Below, piece by piece: positions 41,979 through 49,447 of a DNA stretch of 64,000 bases. The position numbers and the translations under genes were made by a program. Numbering within the stretch: position 1 is the first letter of the stretch; each line of letters starts with the position of its first letter. The notes under the pieces were generated by a model. It searched no databases, had not been told where the DNA came from, and saw only the letters and a list, made by a program, of their open reading frames with translations. This DNA comes from Micromonospora purpureochromogenes (GTDB taxonomy: Bacteria > Actinomycetota > Actinomycetes > Mycobacteriales > Micromonosporaceae): contig NZ_LT607410.1 in the NCBI RefSeq assembly GCF_900091515.1, positions 3,038,001 through 3,102,000 of the forward strand. Reading direction: 5' to 3'.

Positions 41979-42628
41979 GGGCCCACCTCATGGCCCGTCG
42001 GACCGTGGCGGACCGGCGCGGTCATCCCCGGACTCGCCGGCACGTTCAACGGCGTCTCGGCCGCCGCCGGCGGGCCCTCGCCGGCGAACCTGCCGGCCTC
42101 ACCGCCACCGCCCTGGCCGTCCTGGCCGCCGGTGAGGGCGCGGCCCAACCGACCGGCGAGCAGCCCGGCGATCGCGGCCCCGGCGAGGAAGGTCCCGGGG
42201 TGCCGGCTGGCGTAGTCGCGTACCTCGCGCACCAGGGCGCCGGGTTCGCGCTCGTCCAGCCAGCCCGCGGCCTGTTGGGCGGCGTCCGCGCCCCGGCGGA
42301 CGACGTCGGCGGCCATGCCGCTCTGGTCGGCGCAGTCCGCCATGGACCGCAGTTGCGTACCCAGCGTGCGCAGGCTCTCGGCGGCCCGCCGCTGCTGCTC
42401 CTCGGCCTGCGTCCGGGCCTGCGCGGAGGCCTCGCTGAGCAGGTTGCGCGCCTGCTGCCGGCCCTCCGAGGCGACCTGCCGGCCCTGTTCCATCGCCTGT
42501 CGGGCGGCGTGTCCGCCGGCCTGCGCCGTCTCCTGGCCGAAGCGGCCGGCCTCCTGCCGGACCTGTCCGGCCGTGCCGCCGCGCGATCCGTCGCCGGATA
42601 CAGGAGGTGATTCCCTACCCGTCGTCAT
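41975..42628 (-). CDS. Gln-rich helical protein of the holin-X cassette
   Basis: A 217-residue protein. Residues ~20-125 are a long polar helix rich in Gln, Ala and Arg (GGTAGQVRQEAGRFGQETAQAGG), predicted coiled-coil. An amphipathic region REVRDYASRHPGTFLAGAAIAGLLAGRLGRAL forms one weak membrane segment. The C-terminus is disordered. The architecture matches other first genes of the holin-X/DUF3618 cassette. The ATG at 42628 has AAGGGAGA upstream; the stop overlaps the next start as ATGA. Confidence 0.78.
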   Translation of the reverse strand: MTTGRESPPVSGDGSRGGTAGQVRQEAGRFGQETAQAGGHAARQAMEQGRQVASEGRQQARNLLSEASAQARTQAEEQQRRAAESLRTLGTQLRSMADCADQSGMAADVVRRGADAAQQAAGWLDEREPGALVREVRDYASRHPGTFLAGAAIAGLLAGRLGRALTGGQDGQGGGGEAGRFAGEGPPAAAETPLNVPASPGMTAPVRHGPTGHEVGP

Positions 42629-42809
42629 GCGATCTCCCTTCGTCGGGGCCCGCCCTTCGGGCAGGAACGGGAACGCCGGTTACCCCTCGCCGCCCGGTGT
42701 ACACGTCCATCCGGCTGCCGGCCGTCCTCGCGACCTGGCACCCGCCAGCCGAACGGGTGTAGCTGCCGATTTCGCCGCCGACGTCCCGACGGATTTGGAC
42801 AATGGACGC

Positions 42810-43046
42810 ATGAGAATGACCATGTTGCAGAAGAGGCGGGCGGCGCGGATGCACCGCCGGAACTGGTGGCCGCTGGCGGCGGTCGTCGTCACCGCGGGAG
42901 CGGCCGGTGCCGCGGCGCTGCGGCGGCGTAAGGGCGCCGGTGCCGAGAACTGGGTGGGCTCCGGCGGCGAATCCCCGACCCCGACCCCGGACGTGATGAC
43001 CCCCGCCGGCAGCCGCACGGACAACCCGTTGTCGCCCAAGAGGTGA
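42810..43046 (+). CDS. Small single-span protein
   Basis: A 78-residue protein starting MRMTMLQKRRAARMHRRNWW, with one membrane span (PLAAVVVTAGAAGAAAL) and a Ser/Pro-rich tail (GESPTPTPDVMTPAG). It is divergent from the envelope cassette and convergent with the molybdopterin-linked membrane gene. No clear ribosome site; an in-frame ATG two codons later is possible. Function unknown. Confidence 0.6.
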   Translation: MRMTMLQKRRAARMHRRNWWPLAAVVVTAGAAGAAALRRRKGAGAENWVGSGGESPTPTPDVMTPAGSRTDNPLSPKR

Positions 43047-43083
43047 CGCCGGGCGGCCAGCCGTCCGACGGCTTCCCCCCGGC

Positions 43084-43527
43084 TCAGCGGTGTCGCCACC
43101 GGCGCAGCGCGTACAGCGCCGCGCTGGCGGCGAAGAGCACCCCGCTGACCGCCAGCCAGCGGGTCAGCAGCGGCCGGGGGGTCAGGCCGGTCGCCGCGGT
43201 GTACGTGCCGTCGCCCAGGCCGAGGACGCCGGGCAGGTGGACGAGCAGGAGCAGCCCGGCGGCGAGCGCGGGCACCCGGACGTGGTTCAGCGCCGACGGG
43301 CCGCCCCGGCGGCCCGCTCCGGCGCGCAGCGCCCGGTCGGCCAGCGCGTAGACCGGGAACAGCAGCAGGTCGTGGGCGATCACCGCGCCGAGGAACCAGA
43401 GCAGCATCCGCACCGCGGACCCCTCCCCGGCCAGCCGCAGCACGATCCAGCCGGTCACCGCGAAGCAGCCGAGCAGGAGCAGCAGGTGCCAGGGCGCTGC
43501 GCCGTAGGCCCGCCGGAACCTAGCCAT
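43084..43527 (-). CDS. Polytopic membrane protein paired with the Mo oxidoreductase
   Basis: A 147-residue protein with four hydrophobic segments (LLLLLGCFAVTGWIVLRLAG, MLLWFLGAVIAHDLLLFPVYALA, PALAAGLLLLVHLPGVLGLG, LAVSGVLFAASAALYALRRW). The His in IAHDLLL and a second His in LVHLPG are possible haem or quinone ligands, but this is a guess. Its start overlaps the stop of the preceding oxidoreductase by eight bases (ATGGCTAG), so the two are co-translated and may form a complex. Confidence 0.72.
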   Translation of the reverse strand: MARFRRAYGAAPWHLLLLLGCFAVTGWIVLRLAGEGSAVRMLLWFLGAVIAHDLLLFPVYALADRALRAGAGRRGGPSALNHVRVPALAAGLLLLVHLPGVLGLGDGTYTAATGLTPRPLLTRWLAVSGVLFAASAALYALRRWRHR

Positions 43528-44950
43528 CGGCGCGCCCCTCGAAGGCGATCTCCCGGACCCACTTGGTGCAGTGCACCCCCGGCAGCGCCGGCACGATGAT
43601 CCGCGCCGGATAGCCGTGGTCGGGGGAGAGGTCGACCCCGTTGACCCGCAGGGCGAGCAGGGAGTCGGGGTCGCGGACCTGGTTGGCCTGCAACCGGGCC
43701 TGGCGGAACAGGCCGGCCCGCTCCAGCGACCGGACCGACGCCGTGGCCGCCTCCGGCGCGCCGACCAGCGCGGCGAGGTCGCGCAGCCGCACCCCGGTCC
43801 AGGTCTGCGCCGTCGACCAGCCCTCCACGCAGGCGATCGGCAGGTCCGCCGTGTGCTGCGCCATCGCGAGCAGGCGGTCCCGGTCCAGCTCGACACTGCG
43901 GTCGCCGCCGCGCACGATCAGCCGCCAGCCCGCCCCGGTGTCGGCGGGCTGGATGCCGGCCGCGGCGGCGCTGCGGTTGACCGGGAATCCGTTCGGCCCG
44001 TCGCCGGGTTGCCGACCCCGGGGCAGCAGCAGCGCGGTGCGGCGCAGCACCCCGTCCAGGCTCTGCCCGACGGTCAACGCGGCCAGCAGCAGCGCGCCGC
44101 CGCCGGCCAGGCCCAGCACCCCGCGCCGGCTCATCGTCGCCGGGCCGGGCCGCCGGGACACCAGGCCGTCCGGATCCGCCGGCTCCGGCCCGGTCCGCTC
44201 CACCGGGGTACGCGCGAAGCCCGGCCCGCGCAGCGCCGTGACCATCCGGGGCAGCTTGATCGCCACGTGGGTGACCAGGGCGGCGGTGAAGACCCAGGCG
44301 CCGTACCAGTGCGCGGTGTAGAAGTCGAACCCGAACAGGTACGCGTACTGGATGTTGAGCAGGCCGGTGGCCGCCTCGAAGAGGATCCCGCCGACCAGCA
44401 GCAGCAGCGACAGCCGTTCCAGCACCTGGGCCACCGAGCGGGCCGGCGGCCAGTCGAAGAGCTTGGGCACCACCGACCAGAGCTTGCCCAGCACCACCGG
44501 GACCAGCACGATGCCGAGCGTCACGTGCAGGCCCTGGGTGAGCCGGAACAGCCAGGCCGGCCGGGTGGGCCAGCCGAAGACGGGCGGGTGCAGCCAACCC
44601 ACGTCGCGGGGGAACGCCTGGCCGAGCCGGGGTCCGTAGGCGATCCAGTCCAGCAGCCCGGTGACGATCACCAGCGGCAGGGCGGCGAGCAGGACCGCCC
44701 CGAACACCGAGGTCAACCACGGCCCGCGTACCGGGCTGCGCCAGGCGTCGGCGGTGGCGTCGACGCCGGGCGGGCGGTGCCGGTCCAGCGCCCGCCACAG
44801 TCGCGCCGGGTAGGCGTACCCGTGGGTGTCGGTGGCGCCGGCGGACGTCCCGGCGGCGGGGGCTCGCGGCCCGGACCGGTCGGCCGCCCGGCCCGGCCCG
44901 GCGCGCCCGGGCGTCGGGTCGCCGGGCGGTGGCGGCGGGTCGGCGGGCAC
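43520..44950 (-). CDS. Fusion of a cytochrome-b561-like membrane domain and a sulfite-oxidase-type molybdopterin domain
   Basis: A 476-residue protein. After a Pro-rich, low-complexity N-terminus come membrane segments with well-placed His (LTQGLHVTLGIVLVPVVLG, FYTAHWYGAWVFTAALVTHVAIKLP), resembling the di-haem b561 arrangement. MSRRGVLGLAGGGALLLAALTVG is an internal signal-anchor-like segment. The C-terminal ~170 residues form a sulfite-oxidase-type Mo domain, with LPIACVEGWS carrying the Mo-ligand Cys, and end in GVHCTKWVREIAF. Electrons from an extracellular substrate could pass through the membrane haem to the quinone pool. The GTG at 44950 has AGGAGG four bases upstream. Substrate unknown. 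Confidence 0.8.
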   Translation of the reverse strand: MPADPPPPPGDPTPGRAGPGRAADRSGPRAPAAGTSAGATDTHGYAYPARLWRALDRHRPPGVDATADAWRSPVRGPWLTSVFGAVLLAALPLVIVTGLLDWIAYGPRLGQAFPRDVGWLHPPVFGWPTRPAWLFRLTQGLHVTLGIVLVPVVLGKLWSVVPKLFDWPPARSVAQVLERLSLLLLVGGILFEAATGLLNIQYAYLFGFDFYTAHWYGAWVFTAALVTHVAIKLPRMVTALRGPGFARTPVERTGPEPADPDGLVSRRPGPATMSRRGVLGLAGGGALLLAALTVGQSLDGVLRRTALLLPRGRQPGDGPNGFPVNRSAAAAGIQPADTGAGWRLIVRGGDRSVELDRDRLLAMAQHTADLPIACVEGWSTAQTWTGVRLRDLAALVGAPEAATASVRSLERAGLFRQARLQANQVRDPDSLLALRVNGVDLSPDHGYPARIIVPALPGVHCTKWVREIAFEGRADG

Positions 44951-45040
44951 GGGACCTCCTGCGGGCGGGACTGCTCGGGCGCGGTGGCCCTCGTGCAGGA
45001 CGCTAGACGGCGACTCCGCCCGCCGGCCCGGTTTGCCGCA

Positions 45041-45070
45041 TTACCGAAGGCTTACCGCCGGTCCTTACGG
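45041..45070. promoter_or_regulatory. Triple TTACCG/TTACGG boxes between the Mo oxidoreductase and epimerase genes
   Basis: TTACCG at 45041-45046, TTACCG at 45052-45057 and TTACGG at 45065-45070 give direct repeats spaced 11 and 13 bases, as OmpR-family regulators bind. The same boxes recur at 48014-48048 and 52092-52097. Confidence 0.55.
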
Positions 45071-45118
45071 AGTGCTGACGTCCGGCCCGAACCGGCCCGC
45101 CGGGCCGCCGCGCTGACC

Positions 45119-45131
45119 TAGCGTGACGGGA
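45119..45131 (+). promoter_or_regulatory. -10 element of a leaderless promoter (epimerase gene)
   Basis: TAGCGT at 45119-45124, seven bases before the ATG at 45132; no Shine-Dalgarno. The identical element precedes the GT2 gene at 48096. Confidence 0.55.
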
Positions 45132-46193
45132 ATGCGGGTACTGGTCACCGGCGCGGCCGGGTTCATCGGATCGCAGGTCGCGGACCTGCTCGTCGCCGAG
45201 GGGCATCAGGTGGTGTGCCTGGACGCGTTGCTGCCGCAGGCGCACGGCGGCGCGCTCCCGGAGTGGTCGCGCCGGCACGACCCGGTGATCGGCGACGTGC
45301 GGGACCCGGGGCTGCTCGACGACCTGCTGGCCGGGGTGGACGCGGTGTGCCACCAGGCGGCGATGGTCGGGCACGGGCTGGACCCCTCCGACGCCCCCGA
45401 CTACGCCAGCCACAACGACTACGGCACGGCGGTGCTGCTCGCCGCGATGCACCGGGCCGGCGTGTCCCGGCTCGTGCTGGCCAGCTCCATGGTGGTCTAC
45501 GGCGAGGGGCGCTACGGCTGCGCCCGGCACGGCGTCGTCCGGCCCGCCCCGCGCCGCGCCGCCGACCTGGCCGCCGGCCGGTACGACCCCACCTGCCCGG
45601 AGTGCGGCGACACCCTCGCCGCCCTGCTGGTGCCCGAGGACGCCCCGCTGGAGCCGCGCAGCACGTACGCGGCCAGCAAGCTGGCGCAGGAGCACCTGGC
45701 CGCCGCCTGGGCCCGGCAGACCGGGGGCGGGGTGTGGGCGCTGCGCTACCACAACGTCTACGGTCCCCGGATGCCCCGCGACACCCCGTACGCCGGGGTC
45801 GCCTCGATCTTCCGCTCGGCGCTGGCGGACGGCCGGCCGCCCCGGGTGTACGAGGACGGCCGGCAGCGCCGCGACTTCGTGCACGTCACCGACGTGGCGC
45901 GGGCGAACCTGCTGGCGCTGACCGCACCCGCCCCGGACGGCCTGGTGCCGCTCAACGTCTGTTCCGGCGAGCCGCACACCGTCGGCGACCTCGCCGCCGC
46001 GCTGGCCTCCGCGATGGGCGGGCCGGCCCCGGTGGTGGTCGGCGGCGCCCGCGCCGCCGACGTACGGCACGTGGTCGCCGACCCGGGCCGCGCGCGCGAG
46101 CTGCTCGGCTGCACCGCCCGGGTCGGCTTCCTCGACGGGGTGACCGCCTTCGCCACCGACCCCCTCCGCGCCCCGGCCGCCGTAGCAGCCTGA
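45132..46193 (+). CDS. NAD-dependent sugar epimerase/dehydratase with a Cys-rich insert
   Basis: A 353-residue extended short-chain dehydrogenase. RVLVTGAAGFIGSQVADLL is the NAD-binding start, LVLASSMVVYG carries the Ser, and STYAASK the catalytic Tyr179 and Lys183. A ~45-residue insert after VVYGEGRYG contains C-A-R-H (130-133) and C-P-E-C (155-158), a possible zinc ribbon. I associate this insert with dTDP-L-rhamnose 4-epimerase-like members, so a dTDP-sugar substrate is plausible. ATG 45132 is chosen over GTG 45123 because of the leaderless-type -10 box. It lies divergently from the Mo oxidoreductase and precedes glycosyltransferase genes. Confidence 0.82.
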   Translation: MRVLVTGAAGFIGSQVADLLVAEGHQVVCLDALLPQAHGGALPEWSRRHDPVIGDVRDPGLLDDLLAGVDAVCHQAAMVGHGLDPSDAPDYASHNDYGTAVLLAAMHRAGVSRLVLASSMVVYGEGRYGCARHGVVRPAPRRAADLAAGRYDPTCPECGDTLAALLVPEDAPLEPRSTYAASKLAQEHLAAAWARQTGGGVWALRYHNVYGPRMPRDTPYAGVASIFRSALADGRPPRVYEDGRQRRDFVHVTDVARANLLALTAPAPDGLVPLNVCSGEPHTVGDLAAALASAMGGPAPVVVGGARAADVRHVVADPGRARELLGCTARVGFLDGVTAFATDPLRAPAAVAA

Positions 46194-46260
46194 CCCACCC
46201 CCAGCCCTGGCGCCGCACCCCGCCAGCCCCACCGGCCCGCGCCCCGCCCCGAAAGCGCAC

Positions 46261-46312
46261 TTTCTCTGAAAGAGTCGCCTCGGACGGCGGAATGGGCCCT
46301 CTTTCTCTGAAA
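46261..46312. repeat. Direct pair of TTTCTCTGAAA
   Basis: The 11-base sequence TTTCTCTGAAA occurs at 46261-46271 and again at 46302-46312, 41 bases apart. Each copy is a short inverted repeat (TTTC...GAAA), so it may form small hairpins or bind a protein. It follows the epimerase stop. Confidence 0.5.
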
Positions 46313-46314
46313 CT

Positions 46315-46410
46315 GCGGTCGGGCGGTCGGGCGGTCGGGCGGTCGGCCGGTCGGGCGGTCGGTCGGGCGGTCGGGCGGGCGGTCGGGCGGTCGGGCGGCC
46401 GGGGTCGGCG
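46315..46410. repeat. 8-base minisatellite (GGTCGGGC)
   Basis: About eleven imperfect tandem copies of the 8-base unit GGTCGGGC. It lies between the convergent epimerase and membrane glycosyltransferase genes. No coding function seen; likely slippage-prone. Confidence 0.7.
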
Positions 46411-46468
46411 GCGGGGCGGCGTGGCAGGGGGAGTGGCGCGGTGAGGCGTTGGGTGAGGGGGCTTGCGG

Positions 46469-47950
46469 TCAGGAGACGGTGAAGAGGAGGTGGTTGACGG
46501 CCAGGGCGGTGATTGCCTGGCCGGCCAGCCACCAGCGGCGGGCCGGCGCGGGCAGGTGCGCGGCGGCGACCAGCAGCCAGACCGCGAACGGCAGCCAGAT
46601 CCGCTCCACCTCGGCCTTGCTCATGCCGGACAGGTCGGCACCGACCACCGCCAGCGCGGCGGCGGCCGGCAGCAGCACGGTCGGCCCGAGCAGCCGCACC
46701 CGGGACGCCGGCGCGACCGGCCGGCGGTGCGTGAGGAGGCCGCCGACCAGCCGGCCGAAGCCCCCGATCGCCGGTGCGGGCGAGGGCGCCTCCGCCGCAC
46801 CGGCCCCGGACCGCGCCGTGCCGCGCCAGCCCGCGCGGGCCGCCAGCAGCGTGCGGCGCAGCGCCGGCCCGACCACCGGCCCGGCCGAGAGCAGCAGGGC
46901 GGCCAGGTTGGCCCAGACCCAGTATCCGTACGGGCGGTCGGCCGCCCAGCCCTGGTAGTAGCGCTCGACCACCCGGTCGTACCCCTGCCACCAGTGGAAG
47001 CCGGCGAGGGTGAAAGCCAGCACCACCGCGGCCACCCCGGCCGCCCCGGCCACCAGCGCGCCGCGCCGACCCGAGGGCCGCAGCGCCAGCACCGCCAGAG
47101 CCAGCGGCCCGACCAGCACGAAGCCGTACGACAGGTGCAGCGCGAAGCCGAGCAGCAGCCCGCCGGCCAGCGCGGTCGCGGGTCCGCGTACCGCCAGCAG
47201 GGCCAGCCCGGCGGCGACCACGCCGGTGAAGACGCCGTCGGCGGAGGCGCCCACCCAGACCGCCCCGGGCAGCAGCACCAGGAACGGCAGCACCGCCCGG
47301 GCCGCCTCGCCGGCGCCCAGCGCCCGCAGCGCCAGCGGTACGGACACCACGACGCTCGCCCCGACCAGGACGCAGGCCAGCGCCGCCGCCGTCCCGCCGC
47401 CCAGGCCGACCCGGTCCAGCCCGACGAAGAACAGCAGCGCGCCCGGCGGATGGCCGGCGGTGTGGGTGGACCACGAGTCCGGCTGGAAGTCGAGGATCCG
47501 GTCGGTGAAGCCGGCCAGCATCCGCCGCACGTCGGTCACCCCGGGCACCTCGTGCAGGTACTCCGCCTGCGGGGTGAGCCGCCGGGTCAGCCCCGCCGAC
47601 CAGCCGTCCACCAGCGCCAGGGCCAGCGTCCACGCCACCGCCGCCAGGTAGCCGCCGCCGAGCAGCGGGCCCCACCGGGCGGTCCGCGCCCAGCGCAGCC
47701 CGGGGCCGAGCACGACGCCGGCGACCAGCAGCGCCGCCGGCGTGCCCCAGCCCAGGTGCGGCCGCCAGGTGGCGTAGAGCGGCGCGGCGTCGGCGTGCAG
47801 GCCCACCCCCCGGTGGTTCAGCACCGCGCCGACCGCCACCGCGGCGGCCAGCAGCGCCGCCTCGACCGCCAGCACGACGAGGTCGCCCCGGTCGCGGGCC
47901 GGGGCACGGTCGGCGGCGGGCGAGCGGGGGAGGGTGGCACCGGGTCTCAT
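46469..47950 (-). CDS. Polytopic membrane glycosyltransferase (GT39/mannosyltransferase-like)
   Basis: A 493-residue membrane protein with about eleven hydrophobic segments. GVGLHADAAPLYATWRPHLGW in the first external loop has the Asp typical of lipid-sugar transferases, and the second loop holds FQPDSWSTHTAGHPPGALLFF, the H-P-P-G element of GT39-type mannosyltransferases. FHWWQGYDRVVERYYQGWAADRPYGYW is an aromatic external loop. The ATG at 47950 has TACCGT upstream as a likely -10, with no Shine-Dalgarno. It shares a divergent promoter region, containing three TTACSG boxes, with the GT2/DUF2064/methyltransferase operon and may complete the same glycan. Confidence 0.78.
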   Translation of the reverse strand: MRPGATLPRSPAADRAPARDRGDLVVLAVEAALLAAAVAVGAVLNHRGVGLHADAAPLYATWRPHLGWGTPAALLVAGVVLGPGLRWARTARWGPLLGGGYLAAVAWTLALALVDGWSAGLTRRLTPQAEYLHEVPGVTDVRRMLAGFTDRILDFQPDSWSTHTAGHPPGALLFFVGLDRVGLGGGTAAALACVLVGASVVVSVPLALRALGAGEAARAVLPFLVLLPGAVWVGASADGVFTGVVAAGLALLAVRGPATALAGGLLLGFALHLSYGFVLVGPLALAVLALRPSGRRGALVAGAAGVAAVVLAFTLAGFHWWQGYDRVVERYYQGWAADRPYGYWVWANLAALLLSAGPVVGPALRRTLLAARAGWRGTARSGAGAAEAPSPAPAIGGFGRLVGGLLTHRRPVAPASRVRLLGPTVLLPAAAALAVVGADLSGMSKAEVERIWLPFAVWLLVAAAHLPAPARRWWLAGQAITALAVNHLLFTVS

Positions 47951-48013
47951 GTCGACCGGACGGTACGCACCTGCGCGCCGGCTCGTCAGCCGAACCACCG
48001 GTACGTCACCGGA

Positions 48014-48048
48014 CGGTAAGAAATGCCAGCTCGGTAAGCGTTCCGTAA
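48014..48048. promoter_or_regulatory. TTACSG boxes in the divergent glycosyltransferase promoter
   Basis: CGGTAA at 48014-48019, CGGTAA at 48032-48037 and CCGTAA at 48043-48048 are the reverse complements of TTACCG, TTACCG and TTACGG; the last two are spaced 11 bases. They lie between the minus-strand GT39-like gene and the plus-strand GT2 gene. Confidence 0.55.
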
Positions 48049-48082
48049 GGCCGAACGCGACGCGGGCGGCCCCGGGCGGACC

Positions 48083-48095
48083 TAGCGTCGGCGGT
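48083..48095 (+). promoter_or_regulatory. -10 element of a leaderless promoter (GT2 operon)
   Basis: TAGCGT at 48083-48088, seven bases before the ATG at 48096, with no Shine-Dalgarno. Confidence 0.55.
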
Positions 48096-48770
48096 ATGCC
48101 GACACAGATCGACGTGGTGCTGCCGTGCCTGGACGAGGCCGCCGCCCTGCCCGGCGTGCTGACCGCGCTGCCGCCCGGCTACCGGGCGATCGTGGTGGAC
48201 AACGGCTCCCGGGACGGCTCGCCCGAGGTGGCCGCCCGGTACGGCGCCCGGGTGGTGCACGAGCCCCGCCGGGGGTACGGCGCGGCCGTGCACGCCGGGA
48301 TGGAGGCCGCCGAGACGGAGCTGGTCTGCGTCCTGGACGCCGACGGCTCCTTCGCCCCGCAGGAACTGCCCGCCCTGGTCGCCCCGGTCGCCGAGGGGAT
48401 CGCCGACCTGGCCGTCGGCCGCCGCCGCCCGGTCCGCGTCGGGGTGTGGCCCTGGCACGCCCGCGCCGGTACCGCGCTGGTCGCCGCGCTGCTGCGGCAC
48501 CGGGGCGTACCGTTGCGCGACCTGAGCCCGATCCGGGTGGCCCGGCGGGAGGCGCTGCTGGCTCTCGGCGTCACCGACCGGGCCTTCGGCTACCCGCTGG
48601 AGCTGCTGATCCGGGCCGCGGCGGCGGGCTGGCGCATCCACGAACTCGACGTCGCCTACGCCCCCCGTGCCGTCGGCACCCGCTCCAAGGTCTCCGGCTC
48701 GGTCCGCGGCACCCTGCGCGCCACCCGCGACTTCGCCGCCGTGCTGCGCAGCGTGGACGGCCCCCGGTGA
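48096..48770 (+). CDS. Family 2 glycosyltransferase (dolichyl-phosphate-mannose-synthase-like)
   Basis: A 224-residue cytoplasmic GT2 enzyme. DVVLPCLDEAAALPGVL is the N-terminal strand and nucleotide contact, VVDNGSRDGSPEVAARYGA the second strand, and CVLDADGSFAPQEL carries the DxD metal motif. GTRSKVSGSVRGT near the C-terminus is typical of polyprenyl-phosphate sugar transferases of the Ppm type, although the C-terminal membrane segments are missing. It could load the carrier lipid for the adjacent GT39-like transferase. Its stop overlaps the next start as GTGA, so it is translationally coupled to the DUF2064 gene. Confidence 0.85.
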   Translation: MPTQIDVVLPCLDEAAALPGVLTALPPGYRAIVVDNGSRDGSPEVAARYGARVVHEPRRGYGAAVHAGMEAAETELVCVLDADGSFAPQELPALVAPVAEGIADLAVGRRRPVRVGVWPWHARAGTALVAALLRHRGVPLRDLSPIRVARREALLALGVTDRAFGYPLELLIRAAAAGWRIHELDVAYAPRAVGTRSKVSGSVRGTLRATRDFAAVLRSVDGPR

Positions 48771-49447
48771 CCGTGCTGCTGGTGGTCGCCAAGGCGCCCG
48801 TGCCCGGCGCGGTGAAGACCCGGCTCTGCCCGCCCGCGACCGGCGTGCAGGCCGCCCGGGTGGCCGCCGCCGCGCTGCGGGACACCCTGGACGCCGTCCG
48901 GGAGACCCCCGGCGTGACGCCGGTGCTGGCCTTGGCCGGCCGCCTCGCCGACGCCGTGGACGCCGCCGCGCTGACCGCCGCCGTCGCCGGCTGGCCGGTC
49001 CTGCCGCAGCGCGGCGTGGACTTCGCCGCCCGGCTGGTGCACGCTCACGCCGACGTCGCCGACGCCTTCCCGGGCCGTCCGGTGCTCCAGATCGGCATGG
49101 ACACCCCGCAGCTGACCCCGGCGCGGCTGGCCGCCGCCGTACGCCGGCTGGCCGACGCCGACGCCGACGCGGTGCTGGGCCGGGCCGCCGACGGCGGCTG
49201 GTGGGCGCTGGGGCTGCGCGACCCCCGGCAGGCGGTGGCGCTGCGCGCGGTGCCGATGTCGACCCCGGACACCGGCCGGTCGACCTGGTCGGCGCTGGTC
49301 GAGCGGGGGCTGCGTACCGTGCCGCTGCCGGTGCTGCGGGACGTGGACGACTGGTCGGACGCCCGGGCGGTGGCCGCCGCGGTCCCGGGTGGTCGGTTCG
49401 CCCGGCAGGTCGCCGCGGTACGCCGGGCCATGGTGGTGCGGGCGTGA
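48767..49447 (+). CDS. DUF2064 / TIGR04282-type glycosyltransferase-like protein
   Basis: A 226-residue protein. VVAKAPVPGAVKTRLCPPAT is the nucleotide-binding opening of the nucleotidyltransferase/glycosyltransferase-A fold, VLQIGMDTPQLTPARL the D-x-P metal region and VLGRAADGGWWALGL the family's DGG-W motif. Some annotation labels this family arsenosugar-biosynthesis glycosyltransferase, but no arsenic gene is present here. It starts at a GTG overlapping the previous stop and ends overlapping the methyltransferase start, both as GTGA. In this operon it probably makes or transfers an activated sugar. Confidence 0.85.
   Translation: MTVLLVVAKAPVPGAVKTRLCPPATGVQAARVAAAALRDTLDAVRETPGVTPVLALAGRLADAVDAAALTAAVAGWPVLPQRGVDFAARLVHAHADVADAFPGRPVLQIGMDTPQLTPARLAAAVRRLADADADAVLGRAADGGWWALGLRDPRQAVALRAVPMSTPDTGRSTWSALVERGLRTVPLPVLRDVDDWSDARAVAAAVPGGRFARQVAAVRRAMVVRA

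Noticed and set aside
46315..46410. CRISPR or origin iterons
   Set aside because: The 8-base units are uninterrupted and irregular, with no replication or cas gene nearby.
45003..47675. An 890-codon minus-strand open frame across the epimerase and membrane glycosyltransferase
   Set aside because: It is a G+C-driven shadow with Arg/Gly/Pro-rich translation and no family motif; both real genes lie in other frames.
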